A stretch of 64,000 bases of DNA. Source: an uncultured bacterium (GTDB taxonomy: Bacteria > Acidobacteriota > Aminicenantia > Aminicenantales > CALLJL01). Positions within the stretch are counted from its first letter, which is position 1; every line of letters begins with the position of its first letter. The DNA is taken from assembly GCA_938092135.1 (NCBI GenBank), contig CALLJL010000023.1, forward strand, positions 62,001-126,000, written 5' to 3'. Made by a program: the position numbers and the translations under genes. Below are positions 51,294 through 60,495 of the stretch, piece by piece. The notes beneath the pieces are model-generated. The model made no database searches. It saw only the letters and a list, made by a program, of their open reading frames with translations, and had not been told where the DNA came from.

Positions 51294-52943
51294 TCATTTC
51301 ACTCCTGGCTTAATGGAAAATTCTTCGTAGGAAGAGATATAAAAAACCGGATTTTCCTGAGAAAATTCAGTTTTAAAGACAGAGCTGCAAACCAAACCAT
51401 CCATATCCCTGGCAACAGGCAGACCAAGCCAATAAAGAAGGGTAGGGGTAATGTCAACTAGTCTTATTTTTTCGAGGGATTGTCCTTTAAGAATATCTTG
51501 ACCATAAAAGAAAATAACCCCAGGGGGAGCAAATTCAAAATGGCCTGAAACCTGGGGGTTGCCCAGGGCCCATTCGACCAACCTTTTCCAGAGGGGGAGG
51601 GGCTCCATGCCGTGGGTCGAAAAGACAATTAGAGTTTCGTTTTCTTTCAAGTGGGCTAAATATTTACCAATTAGTTGGTCATAAAATTGATAATATTTTT
51701 CGATAATGGGTCCATATCGGCTGATTTCATTTTGATCTATATTGCCGAATAAAAGGGGAAAGCTGTATTTATAGAAAAATATTTCCACTTGGTTAAGTCC
51801 TTCTAGGGAAAGAACCAGAACTTGAGGTTGTTGCTGGCTTTTTTCAGCAAAGGCTCTTTCTTCGAGACTTATATCTCTTCTCAGAGCCTGTCTTACAAAA
51901 AGCAAACGCTCATCGGAAGCGGAGGAGACTGGAAGAAGAGTATCCAGCATTTTTTCTGCTTTTGAACTTAAAGGAAATTCAGCTTCACCCTTATCCTCGG
52001 AACCGAAAACACTCAATTTTAAGTTCATCTCCCTAAGTATCTGCCAGAGATCTTTGTTTGGTTGACAGGGAATGGGCTGTTTATTCAGAATCTTAAGTCT
52101 TGAAAGCTGCTTAAAAAGCATAAACCTGGGCAGAGCCTCGAGGACAGGATTTTTCCCCCAGAAAGTGAAACCCTCTGCAGATAAACAGCGATGGCCATGG
52201 GGATTCTTGCCAGTAAGGAGAGATTTCTGAAGAACAAAAGGATCGGTCGGGGAAAGGGTTTCGAGCCTCCCCCAGCAGCCGTTTTCCATAAGCCAAGAGA
52301 AATTGGGGAGTTTACCCTCATTGATGAGGGGAATCAGGAAATTGAAAGAAAGACCTTCAAAATTAAGAAGAGTCGCTTTCCTTGGACTAGGAAAAGTTAT
52401 TAGAACCGTTTGGCGCCTAAAGGAAGGAGATTGGGGAAAATTGGCTCGGCTCCAAAACATTATGGCCAAGCCAACGAAAAGGACAAGAAAGTAAAAAACG
52501 AAATAAAAAGGTTTTTTTCGATGGCGATGATATCGCCAGAAAAGAGCCGATCCGGCCAGAGGAATTGTTACGCTGACTATCGTTTGAATCTTTATGGAGT
52601 CCATCATGGAAGATGAGAAGAAGGATCGATAGAAATTAAAATTTAATCGAAGTAAAGCTAAAAACATCAGGAAGGAAAAAGAAAAGCTTAGACAAATAAA
52701 TGATGGGGAAATAAACTTAATTTTAAAGGAACGACCAAAGAGGAATTCGATAAGGAAGAAAAGGATAAAGAAAAGGAGGCTAGCAATCAACCCATAAACT
52801 AAGCTGATGAAAGCTACTAATTGAAGATATAAAAGCCCATTAGGTTTGAGGTTAATATTGATATTGGCCACAAGCAGGGCGATGAGAAGGGAAAAGAAAA
52901 TTCCGCTTAAAAGGGAGTTGGTTAAAACTCGAAAAATTTTCAT
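51294..52943 (-). CDS. membrane protein with divergent alkaline-phosphatase-superfamily domain
   Basis: The 549-residue protein has five or so membrane helices in the first 165 residues and then an AP-superfamily domain. The fold marks are present (GKLPNFSWLMENG, SLLTGKNPHGH, DITPTLLYWLGLP), but key residues differ. Glu196 in NFEGLS stands where the first metal-binding Asp is expected, and STHGM (442-446) replaces SDHG. His444 and His468 remain. It could be an altered hydrolase, a transferase or a pseudoenzyme. The substrate is unknown. No clear promoter was found. Confidence 0.7.
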   Translation of the reverse strand: MKIFRVLTNSLLSGIFFSLLIALLVANININLKPNGLLYLQLVAFISLVYGLIASLLFFILFFLIEFLFGRSFKIKFISPSFICLSFSFSFLMFLALLRLNFNFYRSFFSSSMMDSIKIQTIVSVTIPLAGSALFWRYHRHRKKPFYFVFYFLVLFVGLAIMFWSRANFPQSPSFRRQTVLITFPSPRKATLLNFEGLSFNFLIPLINEGKLPNFSWLMENGCWGRLETLSPTDPFVLQKSLLTGKNPHGHRCLSAEGFTFWGKNPVLEALPRFMLFKQLSRLKILNKQPIPCQPNKDLWQILREMNLKLSVFGSEDKGEAEFPLSSKAEKMLDTLLPVSSASDERLLFVRQALRRDISLEERAFAEKSQQQPQVLVLSLEGLNQVEIFFYKYSFPLLFGNIDQNEISRYGPIIEKYYQFYDQLIGKYLAHLKENETLIVFSTHGMEPLPLWKRLVEWALGNPQVSGHFEFAPPGVIFFYGQDILKGQSLEKIRLVDITPTLLYWLGLPVARDMDGLVCSSVFKTEFSQENPVFYISSYEEFSIKPGVK

Positions 52944-53120
52944 TTTTATTCTTAATTTTAAGGCATTTTCATTTTTATAATAAGGCTTATATTAAAACAA
53001 CTTTTTATTTTATTCTGAAAATTTGCCAAGCCCAATAAACTAATATTTAAATAATGAAGATCAGACATGACCTGAAAAGTTATCAATTTTTTCCTCTTGA
53101 CATAAAACCAAAAAAGGCCA

Positions 53121-53150
53121 TTGACCCCATAAGGCAATTCAAAGTATTAT
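53121..53150 (+). promoter_or_regulatory. leaderless promoter of the SAM adenosyltransferase gene
   Basis: TTGACC (53121-53126) and TATTAT (53145-53150) are 18 bases apart. The first ATG (53149) lies in the -10 box itself, so the ATG at 53158, seven bases after the box, is the likely start. A separate TTGACA at 53097 is too far from a -10 box to be used with it. Confidence 0.6.
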
Positions 53151-53157
53151 GGAAAAA

Positions 53158-53964
53158 ATGACATCCAGGATAATCGCCCTGCTTACTGACTTTGGAGAGA
53201 AAGATTATTTTGTTGCGGCTTTGAAAGGGGTCATTCTCTCTATCAATCAAGAAGTTGAGATTGTGGATATAAGCCATGAGGTCGATTCCTATAATCGCGT
53301 TGAGGCTGCCTTCATTCTGAAGGCCGCGGCTCCCTATTTCCCTCCAGGCACCATCTTTTTGGCCATTGTTGACCCTGGGGTAGGTTCGAATCGGAAGATA
53401 ATTTTGATTAAAGGTCGGCGAAATTTTTTTCTCGGTCCGGATAATGGAATTTTAATTCCGGCGGCTGAAGAGGAAGGCATTGATGAAGTCAGAGAAATTA
53501 GGGCCGAAAAATATTTTTTACCTTCCTCGAGTCGAACATTTGAAGGTCGAGATAAAATGGCCCCAGTGGCCGCCTGGCTTTCTCGGGGGATTTCGCCTGA
53601 AGAACTAGGGGAAGTTGCTGTCTCCTGGGAGAAATTAGTTTTCCCGAAAGCCTATCTGAAAGCTTTTGAAATTAGAGGCGAAATTATTCATGTCGATAAG
53701 TTTGGCAATCTCGTTACCAATATTGAAGCCTCAGATTTTTTATCCTGGTTTAAAGGCAAAGAAGATTTAAAATTAATAATAATTTGGCGAAATAAACGAA
53801 AAAAGCTTCGATATGTTCCCACTTATAGCTCCGGTGTTTTTGGCCAGCTTTTGATCCTTGAAGGAAGTAGCGGCTTTCTTGAAATTGCCTTAAAAGAAGC
53901 TTCAGCTGCCAATAGTTTGAGGCTAAAGGTGGGAGATAAAATTACAATAAAATGTTTAAAGTAA
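53158..53964 (+). CDS. SAM hydroxide adenosyltransferase (DUF62)
   Basis: The protein of 268 residues has ALLTDFGEKDYFVAALKG, DISHEVDSYN, VDPGVGSNR, LGPDNGIL and the late HVDKFGNLVTNI, the marks of the duf62 fluorinase-like family. These enzymes hydrolyse S-adenosylmethionine to adenosine and methionine, and are common in thermophiles and anaerobes. I moved the start from 53149 to 53158 because the earlier ATG falls within the promoter. The gene ends 15 bases before the likely recD2 start. Confidence 0.9.
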   Translation: MTSRIIALLTDFGEKDYFVAALKGVILSINQEVEIVDISHEVDSYNRVEAAFILKAAAPYFPPGTIFLAIVDPGVGSNRKIILIKGRRNFFLGPDNGILIPAAEEEGIDEVREIRAEKYFLPSSSRTFEGRDKMAPVAAWLSRGISPEELGEVAVSWEKLVFPKAYLKAFEIRGEIIHVDKFGNLVTNIEASDFLSWFKGKEDLKLIIIWRNKRKKLRYVPTYSSGVFGQLLILEGSSGFLEIALKEASAANSLRLKVGDKITIKCLK

Positions 53965-53978
53965 ATAAGGTATGGCCA

Positions 53979-56135
53979 ATGGAGGAGCTTGAGGGAACTG
54001 TCGATCAGGTTATTTATTATAATCCAGAAAATGGATATTCCGTTTGTCGTTTTCTTCTTGAAGATGAAACTTTAATCACGGTAGTGGGGCATTTTCCTCC
54101 GCTTTCAGCTGGCGAGGTTCTGCGACTTACTGGGTCTTGGGAAATTAATGCTCGGTATGGGCGCCAGTTCAGAGTAATTTCTTTTATTCCCAAGTTGCCT
54201 TCATCCGTTCGAGGCATTCAAAGGTTCCTTTCCTCTGGCCTGGTGAGAGGCATTGGGCCTGTTTTGGCTAAAAGAATTGTTGATTATTTTGGTCCTCAAA
54301 CAATGGAAGTTATTTCCACCTGCCCTGAAAAATTGCTAGCCGTCGAGGGTGTTGGTCCGGTAAAATTGCAGGAAATAGTTCGTTCATGGGAAGAGAATAA
54401 GAAAATAAGAGATTTAATAATTTTCCTTCAGGAACATGGTATTTCTACTTCCCTGGCGACCAGAATTTATCGGCATTACGGTGATCAGGCTTTCAATGTT
54501 CTTCGCTCCAATCCTTATCGGCTCTGTCTCGATGTCTGGGGAATAGGATTTCGCACTGCCGATCAAATGGCCCTCAAACTTGGTTGTGATCCTTCTTCCT
54601 TAGATCGAATTGCTGCCTTCATTCTTTATTATCTGGAAAAGGAAAGTGAGCAGGGCCATCTTTTCAAATATAAGCAAGAAATTATAGAGGCGGCTTGGAA
54701 AGAACTGGAAGTAACTGAGGATAAAGTTGAAGAATCCCTAACAAGGTTGATTGAGAATCGTCAAGTTATCTCTGAATTAACCTCTACGGGTGAGGCTATT
54801 TATCTTCCTTATCTTCACCGGGCCGAAGAAACAATTGTTCAGGGAATCCTTCGATTGACTAAGACTCCTTTGCTTTTCCCTGGAATTGATATTGAGGAAG
54901 CGATAAAGAAAGTGGAGGTTCAATTAAATCTTGAATTTACTTTGGAGCAAAAGCTGGCTATTGAAGAAAGCCTGAAACAGAAAATACTCATTATAACTGG
55001 AGGTCCTGGAACCGGGAAAACCACTCTAATTCGAGCTATTGTAGAGCTCTATGAGCAATGGGGAAAAAGAGTTCTCCTGGCCGCCCCAACGGGTCGAGCC
55101 GCCAAAAGGCTGGCTGAGGCTACAGAAAGAGAGGCTAAAACAATTCATCGTTTGCTTGAATATAATCCTAAAGAAGAAGGTTTTAGACGTAATGATAGAT
55201 ACCCTCTTAGTGGCGAACTTCTCATTATTGATGAATTTTCCATGGTAGATGCCCTGTTAATGGAAGCCTTGATCAGAGCCATTCCTTCGCCAATGCGATT
55301 AATTCTTGTAGGTGATAGTGACCAGCTTCCCTCAATTGGGCCTGGAAATTTGCTCCGTGATTTGATTGAAAGCCAGAGAGTAAAGATTATTCGCTTGACT
55401 GAAATTTTCCGCCAAGCTAAAGGAAGTTTTATTGTCCTTAATGCCCATCGGATTCAGCAGGGCCTAAGCTTGATATATCCAAGACGGGGCGAATCTGATT
55501 TTATCTTCCTTCACCAGGAAGAAGAAAAAAAAGTTTTTGAGCTGGTTATGGAAATGGCATGCGAAAAAGTACCTAAGATGCTTAATTTACCACCCCTTAA
55601 TTCCCAGATCCAGGTGATTACACCTATGTATCGAGGACTATGCGGCGTTGACAATCTCAATCGAGAGCTCCAGCAAAGATTGAATCCTAACACTGCCGGG
55701 TTGAAAATTGGTCAGCATGAATTTCGTCCCGGGGATAAAGTTATGCAAATAAGAAATAACTATGAAAAAGAAGTCTTTAATGGAGATATAGGCATTGTCA
55801 CGGCGATTAATCCCGAAACCTGGCACGTAGTAGTTGATTATGATGGTCGTCCTGTCAGCTATGAAAAACACGAGCTTGCGGAAATTACTCTGGCCTATGC
55901 AATCTCTGTCCACAAATCTCAGGGAAATGAATATCAGGGCGTTATCCTCCCTCTTTTGGTCCAGCATTATATTATGCTTCAGAGAAATTTATTTTATACA
56001 GCTTTAACAAGAGCCAAAAAATTATGTGTTGTGATTGGTTCTTTGCGGGCCCTTCATATTGCCATTAAGAATGACAATCCTATTAAAAGAAATGGACGGC
56101 TGAAAGATAAGCTCCAAGCTAAAATGAACAACTGA
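53979..56135 (+). CDS. recD2: RecD2-type DNA helicase
   Basis: The 718-residue protein starts MEELEGTVDQ, as RecD2 proteins do. It then has tandem helix-hairpin-helix motifs (GLVRGIGPVLA and VEGVGPVKL), Walker A GGPGTGKTT, Walker B LLIIDEFSMVD, motif III GDSDQLPSIGPG, and the C-terminal HKSQGNEY and YTALTRAK. It is a 5'-3' DNA helicase that works without RecBC. The frame opens at an ATG at 53952, inside the previous gene, but the ATG at 53979 matches the family N-terminus. Confidence 0.93.
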   Translation: MEELEGTVDQVIYYNPENGYSVCRFLLEDETLITVVGHFPPLSAGEVLRLTGSWEINARYGRQFRVISFIPKLPSSVRGIQRFLSSGLVRGIGPVLAKRIVDYFGPQTMEVISTCPEKLLAVEGVGPVKLQEIVRSWEENKKIRDLIIFLQEHGISTSLATRIYRHYGDQAFNVLRSNPYRLCLDVWGIGFRTADQMALKLGCDPSSLDRIAAFILYYLEKESEQGHLFKYKQEIIEAAWKELEVTEDKVEESLTRLIENRQVISELTSTGEAIYLPYLHRAEETIVQGILRLTKTPLLFPGIDIEEAIKKVEVQLNLEFTLEQKLAIEESLKQKILIITGGPGTGKTTLIRAIVELYEQWGKRVLLAAPTGRAAKRLAEATEREAKTIHRLLEYNPKEEGFRRNDRYPLSGELLIIDEFSMVDALLMEALIRAIPSPMRLILVGDSDQLPSIGPGNLLRDLIESQRVKIIRLTEIFRQAKGSFIVLNAHRIQQGLSLIYPRRGESDFIFLHQEEEKKVFELVMEMACEKVPKMLNLPPLNSQIQVITPMYRGLCGVDNLNRELQQRLNPNTAGLKIGQHEFRPGDKVMQIRNNYEKEVFNGDIGIVTAINPETWHVVVDYDGRPVSYEKHELAEITLAYAISVHKSQGNEYQGVILPLLVQHYIMLQRNLFYTALTRAKKLCVVIGSLRALHIAIKNDNPIKRNGRLKDKLQAKMNN

Positions 56136-56149
56136 TCTTAGGAGGGAAA

Positions 56150-56629
56150 ATGAAAAAAATATTTTTATTCATAATCATTTATTTATTGATAAATTTAGGC
56201 TTTTCCGCCAATGAGTTCCTGGTGGTCAAGGTTCAAACGACGGCTTTAAGAGCTGAGCCGAGGTTTTTTGCTCCGGTTAAAATTATGCTCAAGTTCGGAG
56301 ATCAATTGGAAAAGCTGGATTTCCAACAAGGCTGGTTTCAGGTAAAAACTCTTAACGCTGTTTCCGGCTGGGTCCACAGTAGCGCTGTCCAGCCAAGACC
56401 AGCAAAACTGGCTGGGCTGACTCAGGGACCTAAGACTCAGGCGACAGCGAGTGAGATGGCTTTAGCCAGCAAAGGCTTTAATCGTCAAGTGGAAGCAAGC
56501 TATCGGCAGAGACATCCTGAAGTTGATTATACTTGGGTCGACCGAATGCTTAACTTTAAAAATGGGCAGGCGGCTATCGAAAAGTTTTTAAAGGAGGGCC
56601 ATCTTGGGGAGTGGAGGGAGGCGAAGTAA
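56150..56629 (+). CDS. exported SH3-domain protein
   Basis: The 159-residue protein has a signal peptide (KKIFLFIIIYLLINLGFS) and then a bacterial SH3 fold, with TTALRAEPRFFAPVKIMLKFGD and GWFQVKTLNAVSGWVH. Such domains bind peptidoglycan or proteins in the periplasm. The C-terminal third is helical and unassigned. TAGGAGGG is well placed before the ATG. Its TAA stop shares a base with the ATG of the next gene, an M48 lipoprotein, so the two probably act in the same place. Confidence 0.8.
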   Translation: MKKIFLFIIIYLLINLGFSANEFLVVKVQTTALRAEPRFFAPVKIMLKFGDQLEKLDFQQGWFQVKTLNAVSGWVHSSAVQPRPAKLAGLTQGPKTQATASEMALASKGFNRQVEASYRQRHPEVDYTWVDRMLNFKNGQAAIEKFLKEGHLGEWREAK

Positions 56630-57558
56630 TGAGCAGAGAAAAAATTATCGCTCTTTTAAGTTTGGTTTTTCTCTTGCTTTCAAGCTGTGCTTCTTTACAG
56701 AAGAAAGGACAGGAAATTTTAGAGAAGGCTAATCAAATCTCTGATAAAGATAAAGAATTGCTTCTCAAAACTGGCGAAGCTCTAAGAAGCTCCTTTCAGG
56801 ATCTTACAGACGAGGAGGAATATTATCTTGGCCGATCTGTTTCCGCTTTAATTTTATCGAGATATAAAGTCTGGAGCAATGAGCCAGCCACCAATTACCT
56901 TAATCTTTTAGCTCAGGCTATTTCTCTTTATTCTGATCGGCCTGAAATTTTTGCTGGCTATCACGTCCTTATTCTCGACACAGAAGAGATTAATGCTCTT
57001 TCGGCTCCTGGGGGCTTTATTTTTCTAACTCGGGGTTTGCTTCGTCTTTGTCCCCATGAAGATGCCCTAGCCGGAATCATCGCCCATGAAATTGGACATA
57101 TCAGTGCTCGCCATGGACTTCAGGCTATAAAAAAATCAAGATTATTAGAGGCTTTTAAGCTTTTGGCTTCAGAAGCAGCCGAGCGATTATCTCCCGAAAA
57201 AATGGCTCAATTAACAGATATTTTCGAAGGTGCTCTCGATGATATTATTATCCAGTTAATTGAGAGAGGCTATGATCGAAAGGCTGAATATGAGGCTGAT
57301 TCTCTTGCTTTAAAAACCCTAAGAAGAATTGGGTATTCACCCCAGGGTTTTATCCTTTTTATGGATGAATTAATTAAAAAAGAGTCAAGAGATAAAGAAA
57401 AGAGGGCCATTACTTTTCAAGGCTGGCTGAGGACTCATCCTGATCCAAGGGAAAGACGGAAAAGGCTTGAAACCGAGCTTTCTTTTTGGAAGGAAGAAAT
57501 GGAAATTTTTAGAGGAAGAACCGCTCGTTTCGAGAAAATGGCTTCAACCTGGAAATAA
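56629..57558 (+). CDS. M48-family zinc metalloprotease lipoprotein
   Basis: The 309-residue protein starts with a signal sequence ending in the lipobox LLSSC. It has the zinc motif HEIGH with preceding GIIA and following ISARHG, and a later EYEADSLA with the third ligand. It resembles BepA and LoiP, proteases that watch over outer-membrane protein assembly. I use the ATG at 56629 because GGAGG sits eight bases before it. The frame itself opens at a GTG at 56611. It overlaps the SH3 gene by one base. Confidence 0.92.
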   Translation: MSREKIIALLSLVFLLLSSCASLQKKGQEILEKANQISDKDKELLLKTGEALRSSFQDLTDEEEYYLGRSVSALILSRYKVWSNEPATNYLNLLAQAISLYSDRPEIFAGYHVLILDTEEINALSAPGGFIFLTRGLLRLCPHEDALAGIIAHEIGHISARHGLQAIKKSRLLEAFKLLASEAAERLSPEKMAQLTDIFEGALDDIIIQLIERGYDRKAEYEADSLALKTLRRIGYSPQGFILFMDELIKKESRDKEKRAITFQGWLRTHPDPRERRKRLETELSFWKEEMEIFRGRTARFEKMASTWK

Positions 57559-57572
57559 ATTCAGAAATTAAA

Positions 57573-59654
57573 GTGATCCGGAAGAAAGGGATAAGAGGGC
57601 TTGTCTGCGGGTTAGTAGCTTTTCTTTTAATTTTTATATTTTCTCATCTGTCCTTTTTTAAAATCCTCGAATGGAAGACTTGGGATTTAAGAATAAGATT
57701 CCTCAGCCATCCAGACGAAGCTTCTTCCCAAATTGTTCTAGTTCTGATTGACCAACCCAGTCTAGATTTTTATGCCCGTCAGGGAATTACCTGGCCTTGG
57801 CCCCGTCAGATGTACTCGGCTGTCCTTGATTTTCTTCATCTTGGCCGAGTTAAAGCCATCATAATCGACCTCATTTTGAGTGAACCCTCCTCTTATGGAG
57901 TAGAAGATGACCTTCTTTTGGCTGAAGCTATGAAAAGAAATGGCCGAACTTTCTTAAGCGCCGGCTTTTCTTTTAATCCGCTGCCTATAGATAAGGACAA
58001 AGAAGCTATTCTTTTTAAATTTTCTTTAAAAGAAAAGAAAATAAAAAACGCAGCAGAAATTGACGCGAAGTCAGTTATCTTACCTATTCCCGAATTTCTC
58101 GAGTCGGCCCGGGGATTAGGGAATGTTCTTTTTTCACCCGATGATGATGCTATTTTCCGGCGTCTTCCCCTTTATTTTCGTTTTCAGAACCAGATTTTTC
58201 CGGCTCTTCCTCTGGCGGTGGCTCAGGATATCCTAGCTGATAGCTTTTTAGTTCCTCGGCTTGATCGTGAGGGCCGATTGGTTCTTCGCTTTTTCGGGCC
58301 CAGCGGGACATACAAAAGTTATTCCATGGCTAGCTTAATCAATTCCTGGGTTCAAATTGAAAACGGTGAGCCACCACAGGTTCAGCCCGAGGAATTTGCG
58401 GATAAAATTGTTTTTTTAGGAACAAATGCTCCTGGTTTACTTGATCTTCGGCCGACACCAATAAGTCCTGTTACTCCTGGAGTGGAGATTCAAGCTACAG
58501 CTCTGGATAATCTTATGGGGGGAAAGGCAATAGGTTTTCCCTCAAAGTTTTTTACCCTTATTTTTATATTATTCTTTGGTCTCGTTTCAGGTTTGGCTGT
58601 TTCTTTTCTATCCAAAATTGGCTGGATTACCCTTTGGTTAATTATCAGCCTTCTCGGACCTGCTTTAGCTGGAGCCTTGGCTTTTCAGAAGGGTTTTTGG
58701 CTGGAAATAGTTCCGGCTGAACTTTCAACGCTTACAGCTTTTATTTTGGCAGCTTTGCTTAATTATAGTTTTGAAGGCAAGGAAAGAAGGTTTATAAAAA
58801 ATGTTTTTCGTCATTACTTAAGTCCTCAAATAATTGATCGAATCATGGCCAATCCCTCTCTTTTAAAGCTCGGTGGAGAGGAAAGAGAAATTACTTCCTT
58901 CTTTTCTGATGTGGCTGGATTTTCCAGGATAGCTGAAAGATTGTCTCCCGTGGAGTTGGTTCAATGGCTCAATGAATATCTTTCAGCCATGACCGACATC
59001 ATTCTCGAAGAAGGTGGGACCCTGGATAAGTACGAAGGAGATGCTATTATTGCTTTTTGGAATGCCCCTCTTGATCAGCCAGACCATGCCCTCCGAGCCT
59101 GTCGAGCCGCCTTAAAATGTCAGAAAGAATTGCTTCGCCTCAATCCGGAATTGCAAAAAATAGGTGGCCAGCCTGTTCGGATGCGGATTGGAATTAATTC
59201 AGGTCCAGCTGTGGTGGGCAACATGGGTTCAAAAAGGAGATTTGATTATACGGCTATGGGTGATACGGTTAATCTTGCTTCCCGACTTGAAGGAGCCAGC
59301 AAATTCTATGGTACCTCCATTTTAATCAGCGAATCCACCCTTCGCCAAGCAAAAGATGAATTAATAGTTCGGCCCGTTGATGTAGTCCGGGTTGTAGGTA
59401 AAACTCAGCCCGTTCGTATCTATGAACTTCTGGCTCTAAAGGAGAATTTCTCGACCGAGAAATTTAAATGGCTTAAAATTTTCAATGAAGCCTGGAGAGC
59501 CTATGAGAATAGAGATTTTGTTCAGGCGCTCCGTCTTTTTTCTTCTTTGCCTGAAGATGATCTAATCCGTCTCTATATTCGTCGATGCCATGAATTTATG
59601 ATTTCTCCGCCCCCTCCCGACTGGGATGGGGTGTTTATCCTAAAGGAAAAATAG
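57573..59654 (+). CDS. CHASE2-domain adenylate/guanylate cyclase
   Basis: The 693-residue protein begins with one membrane helix, then a CHASE2 sensor domain (about residues 25-320) with LIDQPSLDFYARQG and WPWPRQMY. Three membrane helices follow (about 325-395), then a class III cyclase domain (about 430-610). The metal-binding Asp is in SFFSDVAGFS and in DKYEGDAIIAFW, and NSGPAVVGNMGS completes the site. It should sense a periplasmic signal and make cAMP, or possibly cGMP. The start is GTG, 14 bases after the protease gene, and no clear Shine-Dalgarno sequence is seen. Confidence 0.9.
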   Translation: MIRKKGIRGLVCGLVAFLLIFIFSHLSFFKILEWKTWDLRIRFLSHPDEASSQIVLVLIDQPSLDFYARQGITWPWPRQMYSAVLDFLHLGRVKAIIIDLILSEPSSYGVEDDLLLAEAMKRNGRTFLSAGFSFNPLPIDKDKEAILFKFSLKEKKIKNAAEIDAKSVILPIPEFLESARGLGNVLFSPDDDAIFRRLPLYFRFQNQIFPALPLAVAQDILADSFLVPRLDREGRLVLRFFGPSGTYKSYSMASLINSWVQIENGEPPQVQPEEFADKIVFLGTNAPGLLDLRPTPISPVTPGVEIQATALDNLMGGKAIGFPSKFFTLIFILFFGLVSGLAVSFLSKIGWITLWLIISLLGPALAGALAFQKGFWLEIVPAELSTLTAFILAALLNYSFEGKERRFIKNVFRHYLSPQIIDRIMANPSLLKLGGEEREITSFFSDVAGFSRIAERLSPVELVQWLNEYLSAMTDIILEEGGTLDKYEGDAIIAFWNAPLDQPDHALRACRAALKCQKELLRLNPELQKIGGQPVRMRIGINSGPAVVGNMGSKRRFDYTAMGDTVNLASRLEGASKFYGTSILISESTLRQAKDELIVRPVDVVRVVGKTQPVRIYELLALKENFSTEKFKWLKIFNEAWRAYENRDFVQALRLFSSLPEDDLIRLYIRRCHEFMISPPPPDWDGVFILKEK

Positions 59655-59656
59655 AA

Positions 59657-60475
59657 GTGGAAAAAATGCTTATCACATTCTGGGGAACAAGGGGTTCCTT
59701 TCCTGTTCAGGGAAAGAAATATACGGAGTTTGGAGGGGCGACAATCTGCGTTTCCATTGAAATGGAGGATAATAACCTGCTGGTTATTGATGCCGGCACG
59801 GGTCTGAGAGATTTAGGCCATTTCCTCTCCAGAAAAAAAAAGAAACCAAAAATCAATTTATTTATTACCCATTTCCATTTGGATCACCTTTTGGGCCTGC
59901 CTTTCTTTCAGCCCTTGTATGAAGCCGATACATCGATGACTATTTATTCGCCCTTTAATCCTTCGATAACCCGTTTACTCCTTGACCGCTTTATGGGCGA
60001 TTTCTATTTCCCCGTTGTTTTTTCTGAAACGCCAGCAAGTAAGAAGTTTTTTCGGCTAAAGAATAAAATAAAAATAAGCAGGATAGTCGTTTCTTTTGCT
60101 CCTTTGCCCCATCCTGGGGGTAATGTGGCTCTGCGTTTTGAATGGGGAAATAAAAGCATTGTTTTTGCCACCGATGCTGAACCACGAGGGGGGATTTGGG
60201 ATAAAAAGGTTATGACTATAGCCGCTGGGGCCACTTATCTTGTCGGTGAAGCCATGTTCACTCCAAGGGAGTATGCAAAAGGAAAAAAGGGGTGGGGACA
60301 TGGAAGCTGGCGGTCAACTCTTAAACTAGCCAGAGAAGCTGGATGTTGTAACCTCATTTTAACCCACTGGAATCCAGATTATGATGACAAAAAAATAAAA
60401 ACTATTTTAAGCCAGATAGAAAGAGAATTTTACCCGGTTTATGGAGCTAAACCGGGCATGAAAATAAATTTATGA
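59657..60475 (+). CDS. metallo-beta-lactamase-fold hydrolase, possible cyclic nucleotide phosphodiesterase
   Basis: The 272-residue protein has THFHLDHLLG with the zinc ligands HxHxDH, the FWGTRGSFPV N-terminus, DAGTGLRDLG and the late THWNPDYDD. Members of this MBL group include class II-type cyclic nucleotide phosphodiesterases and phosphoribosyl cyclic phosphate hydrolases. It starts two bases after the cyclase stop at a GTG with AAAGGA at good distance. The tight coupling suggests it hydrolyses the cyclase's product, which is inference. Confidence 0.82.
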   Translation: MEKMLITFWGTRGSFPVQGKKYTEFGGATICVSIEMEDNNLLVIDAGTGLRDLGHFLSRKKKKPKINLFITHFHLDHLLGLPFFQPLYEADTSMTIYSPFNPSITRLLLDRFMGDFYFPVVFSETPASKKFFRLKNKIKISRIVVSFAPLPHPGGNVALRFEWGNKSIVFATDAEPRGGIWDKKVMTIAAGATYLVGEAMFTPREYAKGKKGWGHGSWRSTLKLAREAGCCNLILTHWNPDYDDKKIKTILSQIEREFYPVYGAKPGMKINL

Positions 60476-60495
60476 TCCTATTTTAAAAGAGGTTT

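Noticed and set aside
53097-53102. Second TTGACA upstream of the SAM adenosyltransferase gene
   Set aside because: No -10 box lies at a suitable spacing. The TTGACC at 53121 fits the -10 box better.
53952-53978. Upstream ATG 53952 for recD2
   Set aside because: It lies inside the preceding gene, and the family N-terminus begins at the ATG at 53979.
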